NCBI GenBank assembly: GCA_046330225.1
Contig: JAXLTD010000021.1
Location: 1 to 12,963, forward strand
Source of the DNA: CANJIV01 sp046330225
GTDB taxonomy: Bacteria > Actinomycetota > Thermoleophilia > Solirubrobacterales > Solirubrobacteraceae
DNA length: 12,963 bases
Direction of reading: 5' to 3'
Shown in pieces: positions 1-7,371 of this stretch; the first letter of the stretch is position 1; every line of letters starts with the position of its first letter. The translations under genes and the position numbers were made by a program. The notes beneath the pieces were generated by a model. That model did no database searches and was not told the origin of the DNA. It saw only the letters and a list, made by a program, of their open reading frames with translations.

Positions 1-111
1 CGCGTGCGGCTGACGCGAGCGCAACGGCAGGGAGGCGCGGCCGGCGGGGCGGCGCCCCTCCGCGGGCGGCGGTGGTCGTCGCCGGCACGGCACGGCCGGC
101 TGATCCGCCGA

Positions 112-150
112 AGTTGAGGCTTGGCCGGCTGCATCGGCCGAACCTCAGCT
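112..150. repeat. Long imperfect hairpin, copy A of a dispersed element
   Basis: Bases 112-127 pair with 135-150 around the 7-base loop GCTGCAT. I count 13 Watson-Crick pairs, two G-U pairs and one C-A mismatch over 16 positions. There is no T tract on either side, so a classic Rho-independent terminator is not shown. It could be a REP-like palindrome or a structured RNA. The start of the second arm, GGCCGAACCTC, resembles the matching part of the second copy at 242-276. Confidence 0.5.
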
Positions 151-241
151 CCGGCGCCCGGGCGCGTCCCTTGTGCGGGCGGCGCGGGCTGAAGCCAGCC
201 GCTTCGCCTTCCGAGACTGAGTGGTCGACGATGTGCCGCCT

Positions 242-276
242 GAGGGCCCTTCGGCCGGTCATTCCGGGCGAACCTC
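242..276. repeat. Degraded hairpin, copy B of the same element
   Basis: TTCGGCCGG (250-258) pairs with CCGGGCGAA (264-272) with one G-G mismatch around the loop TCATT. Outside this, GAGG (242-245) pairs with CCTC (273-276) across a 4-base bulge. The order GAGG, TTCGGCCG, CAT-containing loop, CGAACCTC is the same as in the hairpin at 112-150, which argues for common origin. Both copies are followed by the word CGCGTCCCTT (163-172; 324-333). Confidence 0.4.
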
Positions 277-405
277 GACGTCACCGCCCGGCGGCCCGCC
301 CGGCGCCGCAGCCGGCATCCGACCGCGTCCCTTCGCTGCCCGCATCGAGCTCGCGTGCTGCCGGCGCCCCCCAGCCGGCCGCTCGCCGGACTTCCGCCTG
401 CTCGC

Positions 406-1665
406 CTACGCCAGCGGGTTGAAGAGCAGCCCCGTCGGGACCTTGGGATAGAAGTAGGTCGACTTCGGCGGCATCGTCTCGCCGGCTGCCGCCACGGCGG
501 CGATGCGCGTCACCGGCGTGGGCGCCATGTAGAAGGCCGCGTCGTAGGTCCCGTCGTCGACGAGCGCGCGGGCCTCCGCGAACGAGCGGGCGTAGCCCAG
601 GCCCCGGAAGTGGGAGATGTCGTCCTCGCTGAGGCCGAGCGCGCCCTTGAGGACGAGCGCCTCGAGCACCGCGGTGTCGAGGTGCCGGTAGGCGTCCGAG
701 GCCCCGGGCAGCGCGGCGGCGACCGCCGCGTCGTCGGACAGGGTGAGCATGAACGGGCGGCGGACGTGGCCGTCGACGTAGCCGATGCGGACGGTCTCAC
801 CCTCTGGCGGGGCAAGCTCGTCTGCAGAGGCCAGTTCCGCGACGGTGAAGTGCGCGCGCAGCGCGGCGGCCAGCGCCTCCTGCTTGGCCGGATCGTCCGC
901 GAGGCCGGAGACGAGCCGGTGGGTCGGGAAGACGGTGAGGCCCGGATCCTCCAGCGCGACGAGCAGCATGAGGACGTAGCGGTGCTCGCCCTCGCCGCCG
1001 ATCTCCTCGGCGTAGACGCGCGCGGTCTCGTAGCGGTGGTGCCCGTCGGCGATGAGCAGTTCGGCGTCGGCCAGCGCGGCCTGGATGGCGGCGATCGCCG
1101 CCGGATCGCCGATGCGCCAGAGCCGGTTGGCGGTCCCGTCGTCGTCGTCGGCCTGCACCCACGGTGCCGCCTGGGTCACCTCGGCCAGCGCGGCCCGGGC
1201 GCCGCCGGTGGCGTCGGCGTACAGGGAGAAGATGGGGGAGAGGTTGGCCTGCGTGGCGCGGGTGAGGCGGAGCCGGTCCTCCTTCGGGCCGGGGTGGGTG
1301 CGCTCGTGCGGGCGGATGCGGCCCGGCCCGTAGTCCTCGACCCGGACCCGGGCGAAGATGCCCTGCCGCGTGCGGCGGGCGCCGTCGGGCCCGGTGTAGT
1401 CCTGGGCCAGCGCCCACAGGGCGGGCGCCTCGTCCCGGACGACGGCGCCCTCGTCCTGCCACTCGCGCAGCAGCGCGGCGGCAGCGGCATAGGGGTCGTC
1501 CCCTGCCGGGAGGTCGACGCCGACGACGTTGTGGGGGGAGCGGGCGGCCAGGGCGGCGCGCTGCTCCGGGTCGATCACGTCGTAGGGCGGGGCGATCACG
1601 CCCGCCAGGGGTCCGACCCGGGCCAGGTCGTAGTGCAGCGCGCGGAGGGGCCTGACGTCAGCCAT
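406..1665 (-). CDS. DUF1015 family protein
   Basis: A 419-residue cytoplasmic protein of the DUF1015 family (Pfam PF06245), whose biochemical role is not established. Family features seen are APPYDVI near residues 25-31, the block PHERTHPGPKEDRL (119-132), ATQANLSPIFSLY (137-149), the signature DGHHRYETA (207-215), and the C-terminal block MPPKSTYFYPKVPTGLLF about ten residues from the end. Length and motif order match a complete member, and no signal peptide or membrane segment is seen. The ATG at 1665 is chosen because family homology begins at once (RPLRAL...). No Shine-Dalgarno sequence precedes it, but TAGCCT (1680-1675 on the minus strand) lies nine bases upstream. It is followed on the same strand by nothing recognisable. 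The CAP gene lies upstream, with a 42-base gap, and is separately functional by inference. Confidence 0.93.
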   Translation of the reverse strand: MADVRPLRALHYDLARVGPLAGVIAPPYDVIDPEQRAALAARSPHNVVGVDLPAGDDPYAAAAALLREWQDEGAVVRDEAPALWALAQDYTGPDGARRTRQGIFARVRVEDYGPGRIRPHERTHPGPKEDRLRLTRATQANLSPIFSLYADATGGARAALAEVTQAAPWVQADDDDGTANRLWRIGDPAAIAAIQAALADAELLIADGHHRYETARVYAEEIGGEGEHRYVLMLLVALEDPGLTVFPTHRLVSGLADDPAKQEALAAALRAHFTVAELASADELAPPEGETVRIGYVDGHVRRPFMLTLSDDAAVAAALPGASDAYRHLDTAVLEALVLKGALGLSEDDISHFRGLGYARSFAEARALVDDGTYDAAFYMAPTPVTRIAAVAAAGETMPPKSTYFYPKVPTGLLFNPLA

Positions 1666-1674
1666 CGGCCGCCG

Positions 1675-1680
1675 AGGCTA
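1675..1680 (-). promoter_or_regulatory. Putative -10 element of the DUF1015 gene
   Basis: TAGCCT on the minus strand fits the actinobacterial housekeeping -10 pattern TANNNT and ends nine bases before the ATG. No convincing -35 is visible at 16-19 bp spacing. The transcript would have a leader of only a few bases or none, which agrees with the lack of a Shine-Dalgarno sequence. It would make the gene independent of the CAP gene upstream. Confidence 0.45.
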
Positions 1681-1707
1681 TCGGAGCCGCGGGCCGGACA
1701 GCCGGGG

Positions 1708-2256
1708 TCAGTCGCGGCCGCCGAAGTCGGTCGTGTAGGTGCCGCCGTTGCTGCGCCCGACCGGCGTGCCGAGCGCGATGCCGATGCCGATCTCGTCGAA
1801 GCTGCCGTCGAGGATGTTGCGGCGGTGACCGGGGCTGTGCATCCAGGCCCGGACGATCGCGGAGGGTGTGGCGAGCGAACCGCTGCCCCAGGCGATGTTC
1901 TCGCCGATCGTCCACGAACGAGCGCCGTTGACGTAGCCGGTGCGCCGCAAGCGGCGGTCGAAGGTCACGCCGCCAGGGCCGGTGTGGGAGAAGTAGCCGC
2001 GGGCCACCATGTCGCGCGAGTGGTGGCGCGCCGCGAAGGAGAGCCGCGCGTTGAGCCGCATCGGGCGAAGCCCGTGATCGCCCCGCGCGTCGTTCAGGAG
2101 GCAGAGCGTCACGTCGACGGCATCGCCGGCCCCGAGGTCTGACGGCGACGACTGCGCGCCCGGGCACGCGCCCGCGCTCGCGCCCGGAGCCGCCACGGCG
2201 AGCGCCGCGAGGCTCGCGAGGGCGGCGGCAGTGAGGGCTGTGAACGTGCGGGCCAT
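1708..2256 (-). CDS. Secreted CAP (SCP/PR1-like) domain protein
   Basis: A 182-residue exported protein of the CAP superfamily. Residues 1-28 form a signal peptide with a long Ala/Leu core and a likely cleavage after ASA. The CAP domain covers about 45-180. Visible family motifs are LLNDARGDHGLRPM (53-66), the helix with RHHSRDM and FSH (77-91), GENIAWG (118-124), and the signature WMHSPGHRRNILD (138-150) followed by FDEIGIGI (153-160). His79 or His91, together with His144 and the Glu of GENIA, are candidates for the CAP cavity residues. Two cysteines (31 and 52) could form a disulfide. Bacterial CAP proteins are usually extracellular and their activities are mostly unknown; a specific substrate cannot be named. 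No clear ribosome-binding site precedes the ATG, but the signal peptide fixes the start well. Confidence 0.93.
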   Translation of the reverse strand: MARTFTALTAAALASLAALAVAAPGASAGACPGAQSSPSDLGAGDAVDVTLCLLNDARGDHGLRPMRLNARLSFAARHHSRDMVARGYFSHTGPGGVTFDRRLRRTGYVNGARSWTIGENIAWGSGSLATPSAIVRAWMHSPGHRRNILDGSFDEIGIGIALGTPVGRSNGGTYTTDFGGRD

Positions 2257-2359
2257 GACGAGGGTGCGCCGCGGACGGGCGGAGCACCGGGCGGGCGCAA
2301 GTCGGGTCGTTCACTGGATCGGCGCCCGGCGGCCCGGTGCCGACCGCCACGGCCGAGCC

Positions 2360-2390
2360 TGGACGTTCGTTCGGGTGGCCCCCGTAGACT
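2360..2390 (+). promoter_or_regulatory. Promoter of tRNA-Pro
   Basis: The -10 hexamer TAGACT (2385-2390) lies nine bases before the mature tRNA 5' end. TGGACG (2360-2365), four of six matches to TTGACA, is a candidate -35 with a 19-bp spacer. Transcription would start about three bases before the tRNA. The TANNNT form is known for actinobacterial housekeeping promoters; its use here is inferred. Confidence 0.55.
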
Positions 2391-2399
2391 CCGGGCCAT

Positions 2400-2473
2400 C
2401 GGGGCGTGGCGCAGCCTGGTAGCGCACCTGCTTTGGGAGCAGGGGGTCGCCGGTTCAAATCCGGCCGCCCCGA
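2400..2473 (+). tRNA. tRNA-Pro (anticodon UGG)
   Basis: A full cloverleaf can be drawn. The acceptor arms CGGGGCG (2400-2406) and CGCCCCG (2466-2472) pair completely, with discriminator A2473. The D stem is 2409-2412 with 2422-2425. The anticodon stem is CCTGC with GCAGG (2427-2431 and 2439-2443), and the loop TTTGGGA gives anticodon TGG (2434-2436), reading CCA and possibly other CCN codons. The variable loop is 2444-2448. The T arm is GCCGG/CCGGC around TTCAAAT (2454-2460). The C1-G72 first pair is typical of bacterial tRNA-Pro. The 3' CCA is not encoded, so it must be added after transcription. No integrase or duplicated 3' end is seen nearby, so there is no evidence that it is an attachment site. 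Confidence 0.97.
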
Positions 2474-2547
2474 TTGGCAGGCCGAGCCGGACACGGGCGG
2501 GCGCGTCACGACGCGGAGAGCCGTCAGCAGGATCGGGGGTCCCGCCG

Positions 2548-4224
2548 TCAGACGCCCTGGAAGCAGTACCCCACGCGTTTGGTGACCTTGAGCGTCGGGC
2601 CCTGTTTGAACTTCGTCGTCGCGGTCACCTCGAGCGGCACGACGCGGCGCTCGGGCTTCCGGCTCGTGCAGCTCATGGCCTCAGGGTGCCGCGGCACCTT
2701 CAGTGTGGCCGAGCGGCTCCGCGCCACCGCGCGCTTCGCCGTCGCCGTGCCAAAGCCGGCCTGCGGGCTGAGGAAGCGCATCGCGTAGCGGGTGAACTGG
2801 GCCTTGCCGCCGGAGACCCGCACGCCGGCCTTCAGCTGCCTGGCGCTCGTCGAGTCGGGCGCGACGAGCTCGACCCGTGCGCCGCCCTTCGTCGCGACCG
2901 CGGGCGAGCAAGCGTCTCTCGCGCTGCAGATGTGCTGCACCACGATGCGGTCGTCGGTGCGGCGGGCGATCCACACGTCGCCGGCGGCGTTGCCGGACAC
3001 GCGGAGGTCCCCGGTGAGGCGGTCGCCGCTGTTCGGCTCGTACGCGATCAGCGGTGCGCTCGCCGCCCGTCGCTTGCCCTTCCCGGCGACGCGGCGGTAG
3101 ACGACACAGACATCGCCGACGCCGGCGCGGCGGTTCCTCGTGGCGCACAGGTCGTCGTCGATGAAGGCAACGTGCGTGACGAGCGCCCCGTTCTTCTCAC
3201 TGGACTCGGCGTCGACGGTGTGGGTGCCCGTCCCGGGTCCGCTCCCGGCACGCACGTCGAGGGGGAACGTGGCGAACGCGTTCTCCTTCGACGGGTCGGC
3301 CAGCTCGACGAGCCGGGCGGCGCGGCCGGGGCGTCGCAGGATGCGCCAGCCCGGCGCGGCGGCGTAGGCGGCCACGCCGGACGACGGGCCGGGGCGCACC
3401 GAGGCGAGCAGCAGGCCGGCATGGACCGCGCTCGCGCGCTTGGACCACGCGCCCACCTCGTCCTTGTCGCCGGTGGCCTGCACGTAGCCGCCGGACGTGG
3501 AATCTCCTGACTTCTCACTGAACGAGCTGGAACAGACGGCGAACCGGTGCCGGAGCCCGGCATCGATGGCGCACGGGAAGACGGGGCCGAGCGCGTCGCC
3601 GAACGGGCGCGGGATCCGCATCGGCGCCCAGGGGGGCTTGAGGCTCGGGAAGAACGTGTCCTGGTCGATCTCGTGCTGCTTGCCCATCTCGAGCGCGAAG
3701 GCGACCGGGTAGTTCTGGGTGGCGATGTCCTCGTCGGTGCCGGGCGGCACCCGGGCGCTGCTCCCCGCTTCGGCAACGGCGAGCACGGCAGTGCCGTCAT
3801 CGGAGAAGCGGAAGGCTGGGCCGAAGAGGCGGCGGGTAAGCAGCTCGACCGGGCCCTGGAAGAGCGGCCCGCCCGTGGAGCCGAAGACGGCGTCGCCCGT
3901 GGACCAGGCAACGTCCCATGGGTGCCCGGCCGGTCCCGAGCCGATGTGCAGCTCGGGGTAGGCGTTGGCGACGTCCTTCTGGAGGATCTGCTCGACCGGA
4001 CAGGACTTCGCGCGGGGCGGGAGATAGCAGACGAGCAGCTGCGGGGCGGCGCCGGAGCGGTTCCAGACGACGACCGCGCCGCCTTCGGGCGTGACCTCGA
4101 TCGAGGGGTGCTGGCCGGGACCGAGATCCACCGGCGGGCCGGCGGCGGCCGGGGCCGCCATGACCAGAAGCACGATGAGGACGACCAGGAACGCGATGGC
4201 GGCACGGTATAGGGTCGCGCGCAC
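2548..4224 (-). CDS. Exported cysteine-rich propeller-like protein, function unknown
   Basis: A 558-residue protein that I cannot assign to a named family. Residues 1-28 make a strong signal peptide: two arginines, a hydrophobic core (IAFLVVLIVLLVM) and cleavage near PAAA-GPP. The mature part has repeated short beta-like stretches of the type seen in beta-propellers, for example IEVTPEGGAVVVWN (42-55), FSDDGTAVLAVAEAG (140-154) and LRVSGNAAGDVWIA (407-420). Ten cysteines (66, 75, 218, 231, 360, 373, 433, 439, 519, 554) mostly fall in close pairs, suggesting disulfides. The first pair lies in CYLPPRAKSC, which resembles RRQLPGC in the divergent neighbour. The open frame continues far upstream, but sequence before the GTG at 4224 is antisense to the neighbour and has no nearby in-frame ATG, GTG or TTG. 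No Shine-Dalgarno sequence is seen, so the start is less certain than the gene. Confidence 0.8.
   Translation of the reverse strand: MRATLYRAAIAFLVVLIVLLVMAAPAAAGPPVDLGPGQHPSIEVTPEGGAVVVWNRSGAAPQLLVCYLPPRAKSCPVEQILQKDVANAYPELHIGSGPAGHPWDVAWSTGDAVFGSTGGPLFQGPVELLTRRLFGPAFRFSDDGTAVLAVAEAGSSARVPPGTDEDIATQNYPVAFALEMGKQHEIDQDTFFPSLKPPWAPMRIPRPFGDALGPVFPCAIDAGLRHRFAVCSSSFSEKSGDSTSGGYVQATGDKDEVGAWSKRASAVHAGLLLASVRPGPSSGVAAYAAAPGWRILRRPGRAARLVELADPSKENAFATFPLDVRAGSGPGTGTHTVDAESSEKNGALVTHVAFIDDDLCATRNRRAGVGDVCVVYRRVAGKGKRRAASAPLIAYEPNSGDRLTGDLRVSGNAAGDVWIARRTDDRIVVQHICSARDACSPAVATKGGARVELVAPDSTSARQLKAGVRVSGGKAQFTRYAMRFLSPQAGFGTATAKRAVARSRSATLKVPRHPEAMSCTSRKPERRVVPLEVTATTKFKQGPTLKVTKRVGYCFQGV
4210..4215 (+). 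promoter_or_regulatory. Putative -10 element of the FG-GAP gene, inside the divergent gene
   Basis: TAGGGT, within the locally AT-rich GGTATAGGGT, ends nine bases before the ATG at 4225. It lies inside the first codons of the opposite-strand gene that starts at 4224. AGGG within it (4211-4214) could instead act as a weak ribosome-binding site at about ten bases' spacing. No reliable -35 is visible. Confidence 0.4.
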
Positions 4225-7143
4225 ATGAAGTTCGGGTCTCGGGTGCTGATCGCCGGAATCGCCTTGGCGTCGGCACTGTGCGGCTCCGCGCAGGCAGAGA
4301 TCACCGCCAAGCGCGTGAAGCTCGCCACAGGCACCCAGGGTGAGGTGAGCCGGAAGGGCCGCTCGGGGATCGGCTTCCTCTGGCCCGGCGGAGAGCTCGG
4401 CGGTTCGGTGGCCGGGCTGGGGGACGTAAACGGCGACGGCATCGGTGATGTCGGAGTGTCCGCGCCCTTCGCGGACGCGAACAGCAAGTTCGCCGCTGGC
4501 GTGGCCTACGTCCTCTACGGGCCGGTCACCGGCCCGCTGGACCTGGGCGCGCCGCCGGCCGGCCGCGGGTACCGCATCTTCGGCGTGCGCGAGGCCGGCG
4601 CGGCCGGCGGCGGCATCGGTGCGGCCGGGGACGTGAACGGCGACGGGATCGGCGACCTGCTCGTGGAGGAGACGGGGACGATCACGACGCATGTCGGCTT
4701 CACGCACGTCGTGTTCGGAGCGAAGACGTCGGGGAACCTGAACGTGAACGGCCTGCGCGGTCGCGGCTTCACGATCCGCGAGACCCAGGCCGGCGGCGAG
4801 ATCGGCGCAGCCCTGGGCGACCTCAACGGCGACGGGCGCGGCGACTTCTACAAGGCTGCCCGGTTCGTGGCGGGCCGCAGTGCCGCGGGCGACGTGTTCG
4901 CGTCCAGCGGCGCGAAGCTGACCGGCGTGGAGGAGGGGCAGCGCGTGACGGCGGCCCCGGCGGGCGACGTGAACGGCGACGGCCGCAACGACGCGATCTT
5001 CGGCGTGCGCAGCGCCCTGGCCGCCGAGCCGAACCGGGCGGTGGTGATCTTCGGCGCGGCCGGGCTGAAGACGTTCGACCTCACGAGCCCAGGCCCGGGC
5101 GGCTTCGTCATCCGCGGGAAGAAGGGCGACGACGACTTCGCGGAATCGGTGGCGGGCGCCGGGGACGTGAACGGCGACGGAAAGGCGGACGTGATCATCG
5201 GGAATGCTCACCCGCTCACCGCCATCCGCACGGATGCCACGCTGCCGAAGGAGGACCTCGATCGCAGCGGCGGCGCGGTCGTGGTGTTCGGGGCCGCGGC
5301 GGGCCCGGCGGTCGAGGCCGACGACCCCGGGGCACGCGGCTTCCGCATCCTCCCGGGCCCGAGCGACCGGCTGGCCGGAGCCGCGGTCACCGGCCTCGGG
5401 GACGTCGATGGCGACGGCCGCAGCGAGGTGGCGGTGGGCATCCCCGGCTCCACGGCCTCCGGGGCCGCGGGCGTGCGCGGCAGCGTCGCGGTCGTGTTCG
5501 GCCGGGCCGGGACGTCCAGCGTGAAGCTGGGGAAGCTCGGGGACGGCGGGCTCCGGGTGCCCGGAGCCCGCGGCCCGGGCGCGTTCGGGACCGCGCTGGG
5601 CGCCGCGGACGTGAACGGCGACGGGGTGCGGGATGTGCTGGTCGGCGCGCCTGACGAGCAGGCCGGAAGCGACGCCGGCGCGGGCGCGGCCTACGCGATC
5701 GTGCTGAAGAGCCGGCCCACGTGCGAGGGCAAGGCGGCCCAGTTCACGGTCCTCGGCAAGGGCACCGACGCGTGGACGATGGTGGACAGCGACGGCATCT
5801 CCCACATCGCCTGGGTGTCGGGGCAGTTCCCGGACACGCGGCTCAACCATCGGCGCCAGCTCCCCGGCTGCGGGCTCGGCAAGGACACCGTCTTCCCCGA
5901 TGAGCCGGGGTCGTTCCAGGACCCGCGAATCGTCGAGGACACCAAGAACGACCGCCTGCTGCTGTTCTACACGCTCGGCTTCCCGATCCCCGTTGACAAG
6001 CAAGGGCTGTGGGTGGCGGTGTCGCGAAACGGGGGCGCCTCGTTCGAGCCGGGCCGGCACGTGATCCCGCCGCCCGGCGACGACGAGCATCCGGGCTGGC
6101 TGTTCGCCGGGATCAACCGCGCACTGCCGGCCCAGGGCGTCTCGCCCGTCGACGGATCGGTCTGGTCGCTCACCGACCAGACCGGGCTTCCGGCGTTCCA
6201 GCTGTCCGCGGCGTTCGCCCCGCTCACGGCGACCGGCACGCTGTCGGAGAAGATCGCCTCACGGCTGCGGGTATCCGCGATGGTGGATCGAGCGGGCATC
6301 CCGTACTTCGGGTTCCAGGCAGCCGCGACGCCGTACGTGCACGTGGGCGCGAAGCCCAACGGCGCCGGGGCCGACTACGACGTGCCGATCGGCAACCCGA
6401 CCGACGACGGCGGGCAGGTCGGCTTCGCGGCGGGGAAGCGCGGCGTGGTGGCCGCGACGGTTGCCCGCGACGCGAGCCGCAACCAGCGGCTCGAGCTGTG
6501 GAGCGTGGGCCCCGACCGCAAGGCCGTGCGGCGAGGCGCCGGGACGACGCTCGCGGACACCGACACGGTCGTGTTCCCGTCGGTCGGGCAGCGGCCGGGC
6601 GGCGCGTTCGACGCGGTCTTCGAGGGCCGGAACTCCGACACCTGGCTGCTCCCGCTGAGCGGCAGCGGTGCGCCGGCGACGGCCCCGCTCGTCGTGAACT
6701 CACTGATTCCCGGCACGCCGGGTCACGAGCTGCGGTTCCAGCCGGTGGCGGGCCTGTCGGACGACGGAGCCGGGTGGGTGGTCGGCATCGACGGCCGCGA
6801 CCATGTCGTCGCCGTGTCGGTCGGCGGTGCGGTTCCCCCGCCCGCCGGCGCGGGGATCGCCAGCGGGCCGGCGCGCTACCAGGCGGGAACGCCGACGGCG
6901 AGCGGCTGCGTTCCGGTGCGGGCCAGGAGCCGGGTCGCCGCCCGGGGCGCTGTGCAGGTCCGGCAGGGCACCCGCGTGGTTGCCCGGCGGACGTTGAACC
7001 TGAAGGCCGGCCGCACGCTGAACGCCTGCCTGAAGCTCAGCGTGTCGCGCCGCTCGGTGCAGGGGAAGCGGCTCACCCTGTCCGTGCAGAGCACCGTCGG
7101 CCGGACGCGCTTCCCGGTCGGGACCGGGAAGCTGCGCGGCTGA
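4225..7143 (+). CDS. Secreted FG-GAP (integrin-alpha-like) seven-blade propeller protein with C-terminal extension
   Basis: A 972-residue exported protein. Residues 1-24 are a signal peptide cleaved after AQA. Residues about 55-495 contain seven FG-GAP repeats, each with a calcium-binding loop of the D-x-N-x-D-G-x-x-D type at about 67-75, 136-144, 199-207, 248-256, 314-322, 393-401 (DVDGDGRSE, last position Glu) and 462-470. Seven such loops predict one complete seven-blade, calcium-stabilised propeller, as in integrin alpha chains and GPI-phospholipase D. Residues about 500-880 look like a second beta-propeller without calcium loops (e.g. DSDGISHIAW, AVSRNGGASFEPG, reminiscent of BNR/sialidase-type blades, but no catalytic set is visible). 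The last roughly 90 residues form a basic beta-rich tail. A binding or adhesive surface role is likely; the ligand is unknown. Start: the ATG gives a standard signal peptide and abuts the divergent gene's start. Confidence 0.9.
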   Translation: MKFGSRVLIAGIALASALCGSAQAEITAKRVKLATGTQGEVSRKGRSGIGFLWPGGELGGSVAGLGDVNGDGIGDVGVSAPFADANSKFAAGVAYVLYGPVTGPLDLGAPPAGRGYRIFGVREAGAAGGGIGAAGDVNGDGIGDLLVEETGTITTHVGFTHVVFGAKTSGNLNVNGLRGRGFTIRETQAGGEIGAALGDLNGDGRGDFYKAARFVAGRSAAGDVFASSGAKLTGVEEGQRVTAAPAGDVNGDGRNDAIFGVRSALAAEPNRAVVIFGAAGLKTFDLTSPGPGGFVIRGKKGDDDFAESVAGAGDVNGDGKADVIIGNAHPLTAIRTDATLPKEDLDRSGGAVVVFGAAAGPAVEADDPGARGFRILPGPSDRLAGAAVTGLGDVDGDGRSEVAVGIPGSTASGAAGVRGSVAVVFGRAGTSSVKLGKLGDGGLRVPGARGPGAFGTALGAADVNGDGVRDVLVGAPDEQAGSDAGAGAAYAIVLKSRPTCEGKAAQFTVLGKGTDAWTMVDSDGISHIAWVSGQFPDTRLNHRRQLPGCGLGKDTVFPDEPGSFQDPRIVEDTKNDRLLLFYTLGFPIPVDKQGLWVAVSRNGGASFEPGRHVIPPPGDDEHPGWLFAGINRALPAQGVSPVDGSVWSLTDQTGLPAFQLSAAFAPLTATGTLSEKIASRLRVSAMVDRAGIPYFGFQAAATPYVHVGAKPNGAGADYDVPIGNPTDDGGQVGFAAGKRGVVAATVARDASRNQRLELWSVGPDRKAVRRGAGTTLADTDTVVFPSVGQRPGGAFDAVFEGRNSDTWLLPLSGSGAPATAPLVVNSLIPGTPGHELRFQPVAGLSDDGAGWVVGIDGRDHVVAVSVGGAVPPPAGAGIASGPARYQAGTPTASGCVPVRARSRVAARGAVQVRQGTRVVARRTLNLKAGRTLNACLKLSVSRRSVQGKRLTLSVQSTVGRTRFPVGTGKLRG

Positions 7144-7211
7144 AGCGCAGCTCGGCCGCGTAGCCGCGGACCGGCCAGACGGCTGGCGCCAAGCGCACGT
7201 CTCGCGCGGCG

Positions 7212-7236
7212 CTGGGCTGGGCTGGGCTGGACTGGA
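7212..7236 (+). repeat. Pentanucleotide tandem repeat (CTGGG/CTGGA x5)
   Basis: Three perfect CTGGG units are followed by two CTGGA units, in the gap between the FG-GAP gene and the HtaA-like gene and about 136 bases before the latter's start. It is outside any convincing coding frame. Short tandem tracts can change length by slippage, but five units with two variants is short. Confidence 0.7.
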
Positions 7237-7356
7237 CGCCGTCCCGCTTTCTCTTCTCCGGGCACCGGGCGAGCGCACGCGCGCCCAGTCGTCGAGGTTC
7301 CCAACCGATCGGGCAGGTCGCCACGGACCGTGCCCATCAGCCGTTCCGGATTCTCC

Positions 7357-7363
7357 GAAAGGA
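7357..7363 (+). promoter_or_regulatory. Strong ribosome-binding site of the HtaA-like gene
   Basis: GAAAGGA ends eight bases before the ATG at 7372. It is the best Shine-Dalgarno match in the window and sets the start at 7372 rather than the in-frame GTG at 7330. It contrasts with the genes that have TAGNNT close to their start and no such site. Confidence 0.75.
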
Positions 7364-7371
7364 CCTCATCG

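Larger units (their letters stand above)
1..405. other. Gene-free left end with degenerate hairpin repeats
   Basis: No open frame here looks like a real protein: those present are rich in Arg, Pro and Ala, lack recognisable motifs and have no ribosome-binding site. The stretch lies 3' of the DUF1015 gene, which is on the minus strand and stops at 406. Its main content is an imperfect long hairpin (112-150), a degraded second copy (242-276), and a repeated CGCGTCCCTT word at 163-172 and 324-333. A small 5-bp hairpin (375-379 with 385-389) just past the DUF1015 stop could be a weak terminator. Confidence 0.6.

Noticed and set aside
94..172. CRISPR-like array in the left end
   Set aside because: The repeats are few, imperfect and unevenly spaced, and no cas genes are present.
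72..451. Two short plus-strand frames in the left end as possible small genes
   Set aside because: They have no motif, signal peptide or ribosome-binding site, and they run through the hairpin repeats. The 3' part overlaps the end of the DUF1015 gene.
355..2142. 595-residue plus-strand open frame
   Set aside because: It is antisense to the DUF1015 and CAP genes, whose motifs are unmistakable. The product is low-complexity Arg/Gly/Val/Asp sequence without a ribosome-binding site.
2400..2547. tRNA-Pro as an integration site with a genomic island downstream
   Set aside because: There is no integrase, no duplicated tRNA 3' end, and no change in base composition visible across the flanking genes.
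4225..6090. Minus-strand reading frame staying open across the first 622 codons of the FG-GAP gene, as an extension of the minus-strand neighbour
   Set aside because: In DNA this GC-rich, antisense frames often lack stops. The translated extension is Arg/Ala/His-rich with no motif, while the plus strand encodes clear repeated calcium loops and a signal peptide.
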